Assembly: GCA_003210025.1 (NCBI GenBank)
Contig: QCNW01000003.1
Location: forward strand, 80,769-144,768
Source: Pelagibacteraceae bacterium AG-426-M19
GTDB taxonomy: Bacteria > Pseudomonadota > Alphaproteobacteria > Pelagibacterales > Pelagibacteraceae
DNA length: 64,000 nucleotides
Direction of reading: 5' to 3'
The notes beneath the pieces were generated by a model. That model had not been told where the DNA came from. It worked only from the letters and a program-made list of their open reading frames with translations, and did no database searches. Positions 55,497 to 64,000 of the stretch are shown piece by piece. Positions within the stretch are counted from its first letter, which is position 1. Every line of letters begins with the position of its first letter. The translations under genes were made by a program, and so were the position numbers.

Positions 55497-56745
55497 ATTT
55501 ATGTCTAATTATTTGTGCAAATAAGTTCATTATAATTAAAAATCCTAATAGAACCATAATACAGGCAGAAACTTTCTCGACAAAACCTCTTTCAGCGCTC
55601 TCTGCCCAAATATAAATTTGCACTGGCAAACTTGCAGCTGGATCTAAAGGAGATCCTGGTATTGTATTTACAAAAGCCACCATGCCAATCAATATTAAAG
55701 GTGCGGTTTCGCCTAAAGCTTGGGCCAAACCAATTATTGTACCGGATAAAGTCCCTGGCATAGATAACGGAACTGTATGATGCATTGTAGTTTGCATTTT
55801 ACTAGCACCCATTGCAAGTGCTGCCTCTCTTATACTTGGAGGAACTGCTTTTAAAGATGCTCTACAAGCAATAATAATTGTTGGTAAAGTCATCAACGAT
55901 AAAGTTATTCCACCGACTAGAGGTGTTGACCTAGGTAATTGAAATACAGCAAGTAAAATACCCAGTCCTAAAAGACCAAAAACAATTGAAGGTACTGCTG
56001 CTAAATTATTTATATTTACCTCAATAAAATCAGTAAATCTGTTTTTAGGAGCAAATTCCTCTAAATAAATAGCTGCTAGAACTGCTACAGGAAAAGCTAT
56101 CATTAAACAAACAAGTATAGAAAATATTGATCCCATAAATGAACTTGCTATACCAGCTAATTCAGCTTCTCTTGAATCAGGATATGTAAAAAAACTTAAA
56201 TTGAATTTACTTTCAACTTTTCCTAGTTCTACAAGTTGATCAAAAATCTTTAATTGATAATCCGTAACTCTTCTTTGATCTTCAGGTAAATCTCTTGGAT
56301 AATTGCCTTTAAATACTTGATCTAAATCATCTGAGGCAGTTAAATAAACATCTTTAGTTTTTCCAATTAATGAAGGGTCGTTTAAAAGTTCCCTTTTAAT
56401 CTCTCTTTCGAAAAAGTAAGAGACCATTCTCTTCAGCTCATTTTCTTGATCCTCATTAGCATTTGGATCCAAATCAGCCATTGATTTTAATGCTATATCG
56501 TAATAATCAGCATCTTTTAAATCCTCTTTAGAAGGATTTTGGTCTAACATCATTAATTCAGCATCAAAAGTAACTGGAACAATAAGCCAAGTTTTTTGAA
56601 AGGCTGAATAGCCTGTCGAAAAAATTTTAAAAATAAAGATTGTTAAAAATAAAAGTGCCATAAAAATTGCACTTTGACCGTATAATCGAAATCTCTTTTC
56701 AGCTTTATATCTTTTATTTAATAATTGTTCTTTATTTTTATTCAT
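55477..56745 (-). CDS. pstA: Phosphate ABC transporter permease PstA
   Basis: The 422-residue protein is long for PstA because of a periplasmic insertion of about 130 residues between the first helix and the transport core, as in other alphaproteobacteria. The permease core has [17 protein letters not shown] and the EAA loop ([14 protein letters not shown]). It forms the channel with PstC. It overlaps pstB by 20 bp. Confidence 0.94.
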   Translation of the reverse strand: MNKNKEQLLNKRYKAEKRFRLYGQSAIFMALLFLTIFIFKIFSTGYSAFQKTWLIVPVTFDAELMMLDQNPSKEDLKDADYYDIALKSMADLDPNANEDQENELKRMVSYFFEREIKRELLNDPSLIGKTKDVYLTASDDLDQVFKGNYPRDLPEDQRRVTDYQLKIFDQLVELGKVESKFNLSFFTYPDSREAELAGIASSFMGSIFSILVCLMIAFPVAVLAAIYLEEFAPKNRFTDFIEVNINNLAAVPSIVFGLLGLGILLAVFQLPRSTPLVGGITLSLMTLPTIIIACRASLKAVPPSIREAALAMGASKMQTTMHHTVPLSMPGTLSGTIIGLAQALGETAPLILIGMVAFVNTIPGSPLDPAASLPVQIYIWAESAERGFVEKVSACIMVLLGFLIIMNLFAQIIRHKFEKKWS

Positions 56746-58123
56746 ATTTTTCTCTATATTTTTTAACTACTCTTAAGGCCACAATATTCAAACAGAGCGT
56801 TACTAAAAATAATGACATACCTAAAGCAAATGCAGCTTGCGTTTTTGGATCGCCAAAAGCTTGATCTCCAATTAATATTACAACAATTTGCGCTGTAATT
56901 GTTGAAGTAGATTCTAATGGATTTAAAGTTAAATTAGCAGCTAAACCAGAGGCCATAACAACTATCATTGTTTCTCCAATTGCTCTTGAAACACCAAGCA
57001 AAATAGATCCAACTATACCAGGCAATGCTGCAGGAAAAATAACTTTTTTTATTGTTTCTGATTTGGTTGCTCCCATGGCATAACTTCCATCTCTTAAACT
57101 TTGAGGTACACTTGTAATCACATCGTCACTTAAACTTGAAATGAATGGTATAATCATAATGCCCATTACTCCGCCTGCCGCTAAAGCGCTTTCAGCTGAA
57201 ACGTCTAAACCCATGCTATTACCTATTTCCTTTAAAAAAGGTCCAACTGTTAGAGCAGCAAAAAATCCATAAACAACTGTTGGTATACCAGCTAAAATTT
57301 CAATTAATGGTTTTGCGTATTGTCTAACTTTAACTGATGCATACTCAGCCAAATAAATTCCACTCATTAGTCCAATAGGAATAGCAACACACATAGCTAT
57401 GAAAGCAATAAAAAAAGTACCAGCAAAAATAGGGACTGCTCCAAAAGTATCGGAGTACATTGTCGGATCTAAAGCCTCTGAAGAATCTCTAACAAAAGCT
57501 TTTGCAGGATACCAATGAGTTCCAAAGACAAAATCAAATAATGGAATTACTTTAAAAAAATCGATAGTTTGAAATATAAGTGAAAATACTATTCCAACAG
57601 TAGTTAATATTGCAGCTAAAGAAGCTGTAAATAAAACTGCTTTCAAAAATTTTTCAACTGGTTCTCTTGTTCTAGAATTAGATGAAATTTTTTTATAAGC
57701 GTAAGCAACAGAGGCAATAATTATAGATAATACTATAACAGCTTTTGAACTTTGAGCTATTGATCGAAGACTTAAATATTTTTCAGCTGAAGCCTCAATA
57801 AAAGGTGTAATTTCTCCGGTAAATTGTCCTCGAGACAATGCTTTTGTTTTTTCGTAAATTAAATTTAATTCATCATCAAGATAGCCTTGATTTGAATAAT
57901 CACTTAAGATTAATAATTTTACAATTGTGGGCTCAAAAATTGCCCATAAAGAAAAAATTATAAAAGCTGGTATTGCACACCAAATTGCAAGATAATAACC
58001 ATAAAATTGTGGTAATGCAGTTAATCTTTTATTTGTAGATTGAATTGTATATGCTTTTCTACGTCCAAAATAATAACTTGTGAAACCCAGAAGAACAATA
58101 AATGTAAACAATATTAAGTTCAA
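56738..58123 (-). CDS. pstC: Phosphate ABC transporter permease PstC
   Basis: The 461-residue protein has helices before a periplasmic insertion (about 60-130) and a core with AGIPTVVYGFFAALTVGPFL, the EAA loop (RDGSYAMGATKSETIKK) and SRAIGETMIVVMASG. It pairs with PstA. It starts 90 bp downstream of the pstS stop, with a hairpin terminator in between. Confidence 0.94.
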   Translation of the reverse strand: MNLILFTFIVLLGFTSYYFGRRKAYTIQSTNKRLTALPQFYGYYLAIWCAIPAFIIFSLWAIFEPTIVKLLILSDYSNQGYLDDELNLIYEKTKALSRGQFTGEITPFIEASAEKYLSLRSIAQSSKAVIVLSIIIASVAYAYKKISSNSRTREPVEKFLKAVLFTASLAAILTTVGIVFSLIFQTIDFFKVIPLFDFVFGTHWYPAKAFVRDSSEALDPTMYSDTFGAVPIFAGTFFIAFIAMCVAIPIGLMSGIYLAEYASVKVRQYAKPLIEILAGIPTVVYGFFAALTVGPFLKEIGNSMGLDVSAESALAAGGVMGIMIIPFISSLSDDVITSVPQSLRDGSYAMGATKSETIKKVIFPAALPGIVGSILLGVSRAIGETMIVVMASGLAANLTLNPLESTSTITAQIVVILIGDQAFGDPKTQAAFALGMSLFLVTLCLNIVALRVVKKYREKYE

Positions 58124-58165
58124 AGAATCTCCTTTATTGAGGACTTTACTCTTATTTAAAAAAAA

Positions 58166-58183
58166 GGGGTCTAAAAAGACCCC
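58166..58183 (-). terminator. Strong hairpin between pstS and pstC (attenuating terminator)
   Basis: A 7-bp GC-rich stem GGGGTCT/AGACCCC with a 4-nt loop is followed in the leftward direction by a run of eight T. It would stop most pstS transcripts and let a fraction read into pstCAB-phoU-phoB. That is a common way to make binding protein in excess of the permease. Confidence 0.88.
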
Positions 58184-58213
58184 CTTTTTAATTATTTGTT
58201 AACAGAGTAATAA

Positions 58214-59245
58214 TTAATTACCCATAGCAACTAGCTTCGTAGCATTAGTTCTAGTTGTTTTATACAACTTAGAGTCTAATGGAACTAAACCAATATCTGC
58301 TAAGTAACCACCTTTTCCAATAGCTTTCTTAGTTGTGAATTCTTTCACAAACTCATGTAATCCTGGGATTACTCCAACGTGAGCTTTTTTCACATAGAAA
58401 AATAATGGTCTTGCAACTGCATAACTGTAGTCTTGAATACTCGCTAGAGAGGGTTGTCCACCATCTATGCTAGCAGCTTGTAATTTATCTTTAGCAGCTA
58501 AGAAATAGCTGAAACCAAAGAAACCAAACATATCTTTATCTTGAGTTAACTTTTGGATGATTAAACTATCGTTTTCTCCTACTTCAATAGCAGCTCCATC
58601 TTCTCTGTAAAGTTTTTGTGGTTTTTTGTATTTTTTATTTCCAGCTTCAAAACCTGCTTTATAAAGAGCTTTAGCTTCTTTAGTCATACCTTTTTTCATT
58701 ACTAAAGAATTCCAAGCATCTCTAGTTCCTGATGTTCCTGGTGGGATCATTACTGAAATTTTTTGTTTTGGTAAGCTAGGGTCAATTTGGTCCCAAGTTT
58801 TATAAATATTTGGAACTAACTTACCATCAACTACTGTATGAGCAGCTAATGCTAAATATAATTGTTCTTTAGTAAAGTTTACTGGTTTTGCATCTTTGCT
58901 GTAAGCTAATGTAATACCATCGTTACCAATTACGATCTCAACAATATCATTTACACCATTTTTCTTACATAGGGCTTTCTCTTTGTCTTTCATAGCTCTT
59001 GATGCATTTGTAATATCTGGATGTTGCTCACCAACACCAGCACAGAATAGTTTAGCTCCTCCACCAGTACCAGTCGACTCGATTACAGGAGTTTTGAACC
59101 CTGAACCACCAAATCTTTCAGCAACAACAGTCGCGTAAGGGAATACTGTAGACGAACCAACTATCTTAATTTGATCTCTTGCTTGAGCAACAGTTGCTAT
59201 TGATAGAGCAACTAAAGAAGCAATCACTATAGTTAGTTTTTTCAT
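58214..59245 (-). CDS. pstS: Phosphate ABC transporter substrate-binding protein
   Basis: The 343-residue protein has a signal peptide (cleavage after AQA near residue 22). Phosphate-binding segments IVGSSTVFPYA, ESTGTGGGAKLFC, NASRAMKDKEK and PPGTSGTRDAWN follow. It binds phosphate in the periplasm with high affinity and is usually the most strongly induced protein on phosphate starvation. Arsenate is a known poor mimic for such proteins. A Pho box lies 70 bp upstream. Confidence 0.96.
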   Translation of the reverse strand: MKKLTIVIASLVALSIATVAQARDQIKIVGSSTVFPYATVVAERFGGSGFKTPVIESTGTGGGAKLFCAGVGEQHPDITNASRAMKDKEKALCKKNGVNDIVEIVIGNDGITLAYSKDAKPVNFTKEQLYLALAAHTVVDGKLVPNIYKTWDQIDPSLPKQKISVMIPPGTSGTRDAWNSLVMKKGMTKEAKALYKAGFEAGNKKYKKPQKLYREDGAAIEVGENDSLIIQKLTQDKDMFGFFGFSYFLAAKDKLQAASIDGGQPSLASIQDYSYAVARPLFFYVKKAHVGVIPGLHEFVKEFTTKKAIGKGGYLADIGLVPLDSKLYKTTRTNATKLVAMGN

Positions 59246-59315
59246 TATCTTTAATCCTTTCGTTATTTATTAATTAAAAGATGCCTGACTCGTATAAATT
59301 AATTGAATCTTTAAT

Positions 59316-59344
59316 ATTACAGAATTATTACAGTTTTGTTAAAA
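59316..59344 (-). promoter_or_regulatory. Pho box upstream of pstS
   Basis: Read leftward: TTTTAAC, AAAA, CTGTAAT, AATT, CTGTAAT. Two identical 7-mers are spaced by 4 bp, the PhoB-binding layout (E. coli CTGTCAT-N4-CTGTCAC), and a weaker third half-site lies 11 bp further up. The distance to the pstS ATG is 70 bp. Confidence 0.85.
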
Positions 59345-59354
59345 ACCTAACTTT

Positions 59355-59963
59355 TTAGTTGTATTTCATTGAGACAATAATCTCACTATTTTCAGTTTCT
59401 AGACCACCTTTGCATGAAACTGGATTTACGTTATCCTTAAAAGCAAGATCTGGGGTTGGTCTTAAGACAACTTCCAGTTTTACCAAATTAACTAATTCCT
59501 CAAGAACACTTTGGTCATAACGCCATTTTGGCCAACTAGTAGGAGTAGAAAAAATAGATGTTAAATAGCTTGTCGCCATAGTAAACCTATAATTACTCAT
59601 ATTTTCATTTCTCAGTAAATGATCTCTAACAGAATTAAATATGTTTCGACATCTCAATGAATCTGACATGTAGTTCTCTTTTTTTAAATTTTCATTTACT
59701 GGAATTGAAACAATTAAATCTACTGTATTTCTCCAATAGGAACTGAGAACATCTATATATATATCTTCGTATGGTACATCTTTATGTTTTTTTATTTCAG
59801 GATATGCACTTTTTAAGTCTTCCTGTAATCTAAAGATACCAATATCAAAAACAGTTAATTGCTGGTTTCTTAAAATTGTAGAAATATCAGATGCATTACT
59901 TTTAGTAATGATCGACATTAAAAAAAAAATAATAATTAAAATACTATGTAATATCTTAATCAT
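59355..59963 (-). CDS. Unknown exported protein between phoR and pstS
   Basis: The 202-residue protein begins with a clear signal sequence (cleavage near SNA, residue 24). The mature part is mixed helical, with two Cys (in SLRCRNIF and PVSCKGG) that could form a disulfide, and Trp-rich spots (SYWRNTV, SWPKWRYDQ). I do not recognise a family. It lies between phoR (95 bp upstream) and the pstS promoter, so a role in phosphate sensing or acquisition is a guess from context only. Confidence 0.8.
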   Translation of the reverse strand: MIKILHSILIIIFFLMSIITKSNASDISTILRNQQLTVFDIGIFRLQEDLKSAYPEIKKHKDVPYEDIYIDVLSSYWRNTVDLIVSIPVNENLKKENYMSDSLRCRNIFNSVRDHLLRNENMSNYRFTMATSYLTSIFSTPTSWPKWRYDQSVLEELVNLVKLEVVLRPTPDLAFKDNVNPVSCKGGLETENSEIIVSMKYN

Positions 59964-60057
59964 AAACTAATTTTAAATAAACTAAGATACGAATCAACAA
60001 AAGATTTGTTAAATCTTGGTTGAATAAGAGTTAATTTTAAACAATTTTTTAAATTAA

Positions 60058-61206
60058 TTATTTTGTTGGAAGATATATCTTAATTTCAGTACCTTCATTA
60101 ACTTTACTGAGAATCTCATAGTCACCTCTGTGTTGAGATATAATATGTTTCATTATAGCTAAACCTAAACCTGTACCACCAACCTTTTTACTTTTTTCTG
60201 TATCTACTCTAAAAAATCTCTCAGTTATTCTTGGAATTAGCTGGTGAGGTATTCCGACACCTTCATCTTTAATGCTAATGGCAATATTTTTATCAATTAA
60301 TTTACCTTCACTATTTTGACTTTTTACGTATATATTTTTTCCATCTTGTGAATATTTAATTGAATTATCAATTAAATTTGAAAATACAGTTAACAATTTA
60401 TCATTATCACCAAAAACTAAGGTTGGTTCCATAAGTTCAATATGTAAATTGATTTTCTTTTTTTTAAGAATTAATTCAAAGTTACTTTTAATATTTGTAA
60501 AAAGATCATTTAAGCTCACAATTTTATTAGGCTTGATATGTTCTTCCAATTCTATTCTACTTAAAATCAATAAATCATTGATTAGGTTTTCCATTCTTAA
60601 TACTTGATCAGACATGATAGACATAAATTTTTTTTGCGCCTCTTGGTCTTTTGAAGCTGGTCCAAGAATAGTTTCTAAAGAACCTTTAATCGAAACTAAA
60701 GGTGTTCTTAATTCATGACTCACATTTGCAACAAAATCAGTTTTTAGTTTTTGTGCTTTTGTTATTTCTGTAAAATCTTTTAGAAACAATACGACAGAGT
60801 TTATTTCTGGAAACAAATAGGTCGGACCAGGAATAACATAGATTTTGTAAAGTTGATAAGATGGTAAATTTATTTCTACATTGACATTTTTTGTAGTTTG
60901 ATCTTTGATAGCCTCTTCAATCGTTTCTAATAATTTTGTATCTCTTATTACACTTGAAATATTTTTATCAATTAAGTTTTCTCCAAAACGTTGTTTTGCA
61001 CTTTTGTTTAGATATTTGATTAAATTATATTTATCTAAAGCAAAGAATTGATCTTCTAATTCTTCAATAATTACTCTTTTTCCTAAATCATCCTTATTAG
61101 TCTTGTTTACAACTGGTGCTGTGTTTTCTGGCTTAATATTTTTTTTAAATAAAAAATATAATAAAATGATTATTATAACTATAAGTATCAACTCTGCCCA
61201 AAACAT
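60058..61206 (-). CDS. phoR: Phosphate regulon sensor histidine kinase PhoR
   Basis: The 382-residue protein has an N-terminal helix (residues 3-20), a PAS-like domain (about 45-150), and HisKA with the phosphorylated H164 in FVANVSHELRTPLVSIKGSL. A HATPase domain follows (DNSIKYS, DEGVGIP, GGTGLGLAI). It phosphorylates PhoB under phosphate limitation. Here phoR is separated from phoB by the whole pst operon and the unknown gene. Calling it PhoR rests on this linkage and the single-helix plus PAS layout. Confidence 0.9.
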   Translation of the reverse strand: MFWAELILIVIIIILLYFLFKKNIKPENTAPVVNKTNKDDLGKRVIIEELEDQFFALDKYNLIKYLNKSAKQRFGENLIDKNISSVIRDTKLLETIEEAIKDQTTKNVNVEINLPSYQLYKIYVIPGPTYLFPEINSVVLFLKDFTEITKAQKLKTDFVANVSHELRTPLVSIKGSLETILGPASKDQEAQKKFMSIMSDQVLRMENLINDLLILSRIELEEHIKPNKIVSLNDLFTNIKSNFELILKKKKINLHIELMEPTLVFGDNDKLLTVFSNLIDNSIKYSQDGKNIYVKSQNSEGKLIDKNIAISIKDEGVGIPHQLIPRITERFFRVDTEKSKKVGGTGLGLAIMKHIISQHRGDYEILSKVNEGTEIKIYLPTK

Positions 61207-61240
61207 GGATATGTTTTAACAAATGTAATGTATATTGTCT

Positions 61241-62248
61241 TTAATTATTAGGTGAAATATTTTCAAAAAATATTTTTGCCGTTTCCTCCCAAGAATATTT
61301 TTTTGCAAAATCAAGACAATCTTGACGACTTACCTTCAAAGCTTTTAAAGCAGAGGTTTTCAAATCATTATCTAAAGTATCAATATTAGTACCCCCTAAT
61401 ATATCTTTAGGTCCCGGTACAGGGTAAGCTGCGACTGGTGTGCCACAATTTAAAGACTCTAAGACAACTATACCAAACGTATCTGTTTTACTTGGAAATA
61501 CAAAAACATCAGATGATGCAAAATGAGAAGCTAATTCTCCATTTGTTTTCTCACCTAAAAAAATGTCTTTTGGAAACTTTTTTTTTAAATTGTTTAAATC
61601 AGGACCTTTACCAATTATAATTTTAGTACCTTCAAGATCTAAATCTAAAAATGCTTTGATATTTTTTTCAACAGCAACTCTTCCAACATATATCCATATA
61701 GGTCTTTTATAAGGTAAGTCTTTCTTGATGGGGTTTTTAAATGCACCATGATTACCTCCTCTGGTCCATGTAACCATTTTATTGTTATCAATACCTAAAG
61801 AAATTAATTCTTCACGCATAGATTCTGTTGTTACTAAAATTCTTTCAGCTTTATTATGAAAATTGCATAAAAATTTTTCTGACCATTTAGCTGGAATGAT
61901 AGGCATATAAAGTTTCATGTATTTATCAAATCTTGTGTGAAAACTTGTGGTAAATTTTAAGCCATTTTTAATGCAATGTCTTCGTGCCATAAACCCTAAG
62001 GGTCCTTCTGTTGCAATATGTATTGCATCAGGTTTAATTGATTTAATTAAGTTACTTACACGGGGCCAAACATTTAAGGACAATCTAATTTCATTATATT
62101 TTGGCATGGGCATGGTAAGAAATTGTTGAGGAGTAATATATTCAATAGTTTGACCTTGTGATTTAAGAATTTCACCAGTTTCGTGGAGAGTTCTTACAAC
62201 ACCATTAACTTGAGGGTAATAAGCATCGGTAACAATTAATATTTTCAT
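61241..62248 (-). CDS. agt: GT4 glycosyltransferase, likely glycolipid synthase partnered with PlcP
   Basis: The 335-residue GT-B enzyme starts KILIVTDAYYPQVNGVVRT, has IWIYVGRVAVEKNI, and the EX7E motif in FPSKTDTFGIVVLESLNCGTP. This pattern is shared with diacylglycerol glycosyltransferases. It follows plcP by 3 bp. In marine alphaproteobacteria, including some SAR11, PlcP frees diacylglycerol from phospholipids and the adjacent Agt adds glucose or glucuronate to it, saving phosphate. The assignment is from family and neighbourhood; the sugar is not determined. Confidence 0.83.
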   Translation of the reverse strand: MKILIVTDAYYPQVNGVVRTLHETGEILKSQGQTIEYITPQQFLTMPMPKYNEIRLSLNVWPRVSNLIKSIKPDAIHIATEGPLGFMARRHCIKNGLKFTTSFHTRFDKYMKLYMPIIPAKWSEKFLCNFHNKAERILVTTESMREELISLGIDNNKMVTWTRGGNHGAFKNPIKKDLPYKRPIWIYVGRVAVEKNIKAFLDLDLEGTKIIIGKGPDLNNLKKKFPKDIFLGEKTNGELASHFASSDVFVFPSKTDTFGIVVLESLNCGTPVAAYPVPGPKDILGGTNIDTLDNDLKTSALKALKVSRQDCLDFAKKYSWEETAKIFFENISPNN

Positions 62249-62251
62249 TCT

Positions 62252-63058
62252 TTAAGATGCTTTTTTGAATGAACCGATCCTGTTATTATCAATATTTTCT
62301 GAAATATATTCGTTTCTTTTTTTATCCCAATAAATTATCTCAAAAGTTCCATCATATTTTTCTGCCAAGGCTGTACATGACTCAACCCAATCGCCACAAT
62401 TTAAATAATTAACACCATCAAGATTTAAATTTTCAGCATGATGTATGTGTCCACAAATTATTCCATCAAATTTTTTCCTTTTTGCATATGAAGAAAGTGT
62501 GTTTTCATATTCACCTATAAATTTTACAGCATTTTTTACCTTATATTTTAAAAATTTTGCCAATGACCAATAGTCTTTACCTCTCAATTTTCTAAAAAAA
62601 TTTATAATAACATTAATTTTAAGTAATAATTCATAGGCAATAGCTCCTAATTTAGAAAGCCATTTAGCATATTTCATTACTCCGTCCCAAGCATCACCAT
62701 GAACAACTAAATATTTTTTTCCTAACTGCGTTTCATGAATAACTCTATTTACTATTTTAATATCACCTAAATGCATTGGAATAAATTTTCTAAATACCTC
62801 ATCATGATTTCCAATTATGTAAAATACTTTTGTCCCGTGCCTGGCTTTTCTCAATATTTTTTGTATGACATCATTATGCTCTTGAGGCCAATAGAAACTC
62901 TTTTGCATTGCCCAAACATCGATTATATCTCCAACTAAATAAAGGTTCTCGGATCTTGAATTCTTAAAAAATTCTAAAAGCTTGTTAGCTTGACAACCTT
63001 TGGTGCCAAGATGCACATCAGATATAAATATACTCCTATATTTTAATAACGGAGGCAT
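62252..63058 (-). CDS. plcP: PlcP-type metallophosphoesterase for phospholipid turnover
   Basis: The 268-residue calcineurin-fold protein (LpxH/UDP-diacylglucosamine pyrophosphatase-like) has metal motifs ISDVHLGTKG (D14, H16), LVGDIIDVW, IGNHDE, VVHGDAWD and ICGHIHHAE. Pairing with a glycosyltransferase in a Pho cluster points to PlcP, a phospholipase C-like enzyme that strips head groups from phosphatidylglycerol and phosphatidylethanolamine during phosphate starvation. LpxH remains an alternative by fold alone, but LpxH normally sits with lipid A genes. Confidence 0.85.
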   Translation of the reverse strand: MPPLLKYRSIFISDVHLGTKGCQANKLLEFFKNSRSENLYLVGDIIDVWAMQKSFYWPQEHNDVIQKILRKARHGTKVFYIIGNHDEVFRKFIPMHLGDIKIVNRVIHETQLGKKYLVVHGDAWDGVMKYAKWLSKLGAIAYELLLKINVIINFFRKLRGKDYWSLAKFLKYKVKNAVKFIGEYENTLSSYAKRKKFDGIICGHIHHAENLNLDGVNYLNCGDWVESCTALAEKYDGTFEIIYWDKKRNEYISENIDNNRIGSFKKAS

Positions 63059-63072
63059 TAAAAAAACCTATT

Positions 63073-63090
63073 TTGTAACACAACTGTAAC
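63073..63090 (+). promoter_or_regulatory. Pho box upstream of the lipid kinase gene
   Basis: TTGTAAC-ACAA-CTGTAAC has the 7-4-7 direct-repeat layout and is 67 bp from the ATG at 63158, matching the 70 bp at pstS. It lies in the 99-bp gap shared with divergent plcP. Confidence 0.75.
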
Positions 63091-63121
63091 TCGAATCATT
63101 TAATTCTTATGTCATTGAAAT

Positions 63122-63150
63122 GTTAAAGATTTATTAAAAATTAGTTACGA
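63122..63150 (-). promoter_or_regulatory. Degenerate Pho-box-like repeats facing plcP
   Basis: Read leftward: TCGTAAC-TAAT-TTTTAAT-AAAT-CTTTAAC, three 7-mers with exact 4-bp spacers ending 63 bp from the plcP ATG. Each half-site deviates from CTGTAAY, so binding is plausible but unproven. The segment 63120-63139 is identical to a 20-nt stretch before the arsenate cassette. Confidence 0.45.
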
Positions 63151-63157
63151 AAAAATT

Positions 63158-64000
63158 ATGCATTATTGTTTGATTTATAACCTTAATTCTTCAACAGGAA
63201 AAAAAATAAAATTTGTAAATAAGATTTATGAAAAATTAAAAATTAACAACTCTGTAGATTATTTCAAAACCAAATCTGAAAAAGAGGCGAAAGAAATATT
63301 TTTGGAATTTAAAAATAAAAATTATGATAGATTGATAGTTGCTGGTGGAGATGGATCAGTATCATTTGCTATCAATGAATTGATAAAAAATGACTTTGAT
63401 TTTAATGATAAATTTGCAATTGGGTACATACCGGCTGGAACAGCCAATTTACTTCAAGCAGAGTTATCGATAAATAAAAAAGTAGACGATATTTGTAATA
63501 TTTTAACATCAAATAATTATAAACAATCTAATCTTATAAAAATAAATAAAAATTATTTTTTTTTAATGGCTGGTATTGGTTGGGATGCTAAAATTGTTCA
63601 CTCTATTGATACACGTATAAAAAAAATACTTGGTAAGATAATATTTGGTTTAAAAGGGTTTCAGCATTTTTTATTTATGAAAAATAATAAACTTGATGTT
63701 TTCTTTGATGGTCAAAAATATCAAGCTGATTGGGTATTAAGTTCTAATACCAAATATTATGCTGGTCATCATAAGATAAATAAGTCAAACATTTTTGATG
63801 ATAGATTAATAACTTATGTTTTTAAAGATTTAAGTAGGCTAAAATTAATGTATTATATTATTTTGATAATTATTTATGGAGATTTATCAAGAAACAAATC
63901 TGTTATAACCACCTATTCAAAAAGTATCCAAATTAATTGCAATAATTTTGAAATTCCCGTTCAGGTTGATGGAGATAATTTTGGATGTCACAATAAGATT
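63158..64000 (+). CDS. Diacylglycerol kinase-family lipid kinase (3' end beyond window)
   Basis: The 281 codons visible start at ATG 63158 (MHYCLIYNLNSSTGKKIKF). The ATP-binding GGDGS motif is at residues 63-67 (LIVAGGDGSVSFAINEL), followed by the AGTAN segment (IPAGTANLLQ) and a C-terminal VDGDNFG. This is the DagK/YegS fold. It may phosphorylate diacylglycerol or a related lipid. Next to PlcP, which makes diacylglycerol, it could return it to phospholipid synthesis or make a different lipid. The frame is open at the window end. Confidence 0.9.
   Translation, partial: MHYCLIYNLNSSTGKKIKFVNKIYEKLKINNSVDYFKTKSEKEAKEIFLEFKNKNYDRLIVAGGDGSVSFAINELIKNDFDFNDKFAIGYIPAGTANLLQAELSINKKVDDICNILTSNNYKQSNLIKINKNYFFLMAGIGWDAKIVHSIDTRIKKILGKIIFGLKGFQHFLFMKNNKLDVFFDGQKYQADWVLSSNTKYYAGHHKINKSNIFDDRLITYVFKDLSRLKLMYYIILIIIYGDLSRNKSVITTYSKSIQINCNNFEIPVQVDGDNFGCHNKI

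Noticed and set aside
62252..63058. LpxH of lipid A synthesis
   Set aside because: The fold is shared, but the location beside a glycosyltransferase, phoR and a Pho box favours PlcP; no lipid A genes are adjacent.

Overview
The window looks like a chromosome segment of a SAR11-clade alphaproteobacterium (Pelagibacterales). The DNA is very AT-rich and genes are packed with 1-20 bp overlaps or gaps. Lysine, asparagine and isoleucine codons dominate, and the gene orders are classical alphaproteobacterial ones: mltB-rlpA-dacA-tmk-holB-metG-tatD, uvrA/ssb-gyrA-coaD-ppi-tgt, argS-nagZ-scpAB-tatABC-serS-yajC-secDF, and sdhE/recG. An NDUFS4-type complex I accessory protein also fits an alphaproteobacterium. 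No rRNA, CRISPR array or insertion sequence was seen. The assignment rests on content and synteny only, since no database could be searched.

Layout. 1-3.4 kb: the end of a glycosyltransferase gene, a GIY-YIG protein, glpX, an SbmA-like transporter, the NDUFS4-like protein, and tRNA-Glu and tRNA-Pro. 3.5-5.7 kb: a zinc-ribbon protein, nhaA and a glutathione peroxidase. 5.7-14 kb: a leftward operon for DNA replication and cell wall, in which metG carries a one-base homopolymer frameshift. 14.0-17.1 kb: a small island at tRNA-Ser(UGA), bounded by a duplicated 5' half of the tRNA gene. It carries one gene, a MmeI-type single-chain restriction-modification enzyme, itself bracketed by nested direct repeats. 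17.2-29.9 kb: housekeeping genes (sdhE, recG, a M48 protease, tgt, gyrA, ssb, uvrA). 30-40.7 kb: a long leftward block of protein export, chromosome segregation and tRNA charging genes.

40.8-46.1 kb: Fe-S assembly, exonuclease III, an Ldh-type dehydrogenase, and a complete zinc-uptake regulon. ZnuA has a very His-rich repeat and is divergent from znuC-znuB-zur, with two Zur-like operators between them. 46.1-49 kb: a peroxiredoxin-like protein, a NUDIX hydrolase, and an arsenate-handling cassette (small membrane protein, ArsC, aquaporin). The cassette ends in an orphan C-terminal NUDIX remnant, which suggests it was inserted beside a NUDIX gene.

49-64 kb is a phosphate-stress region. It holds ppx, ppk and sixA; pstS-pstC-pstA-pstB-phoU-phoB; an unknown exported protein; phoR; a glycosyltransferase and a PlcP-type metallophosphoesterase that together look like the phospholipid-to-glycolipid replacement pathway; and, divergently, a diacylglycerol-kinase-family gene that runs off the right edge. 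Pho-box-like repeats (7 bp, 4 bp spacer, 7 bp) lie about 65-70 bp upstream of pstS and of the lipid kinase. A weaker candidate lies in front of plcP, and a related sequence lies in front of the arsenate cassette. The region therefore reads as one programme for phosphate starvation: scavenge phosphate, recycle polyphosphate, replace phospholipids, and possibly detoxify arsenate taken in with phosphate.
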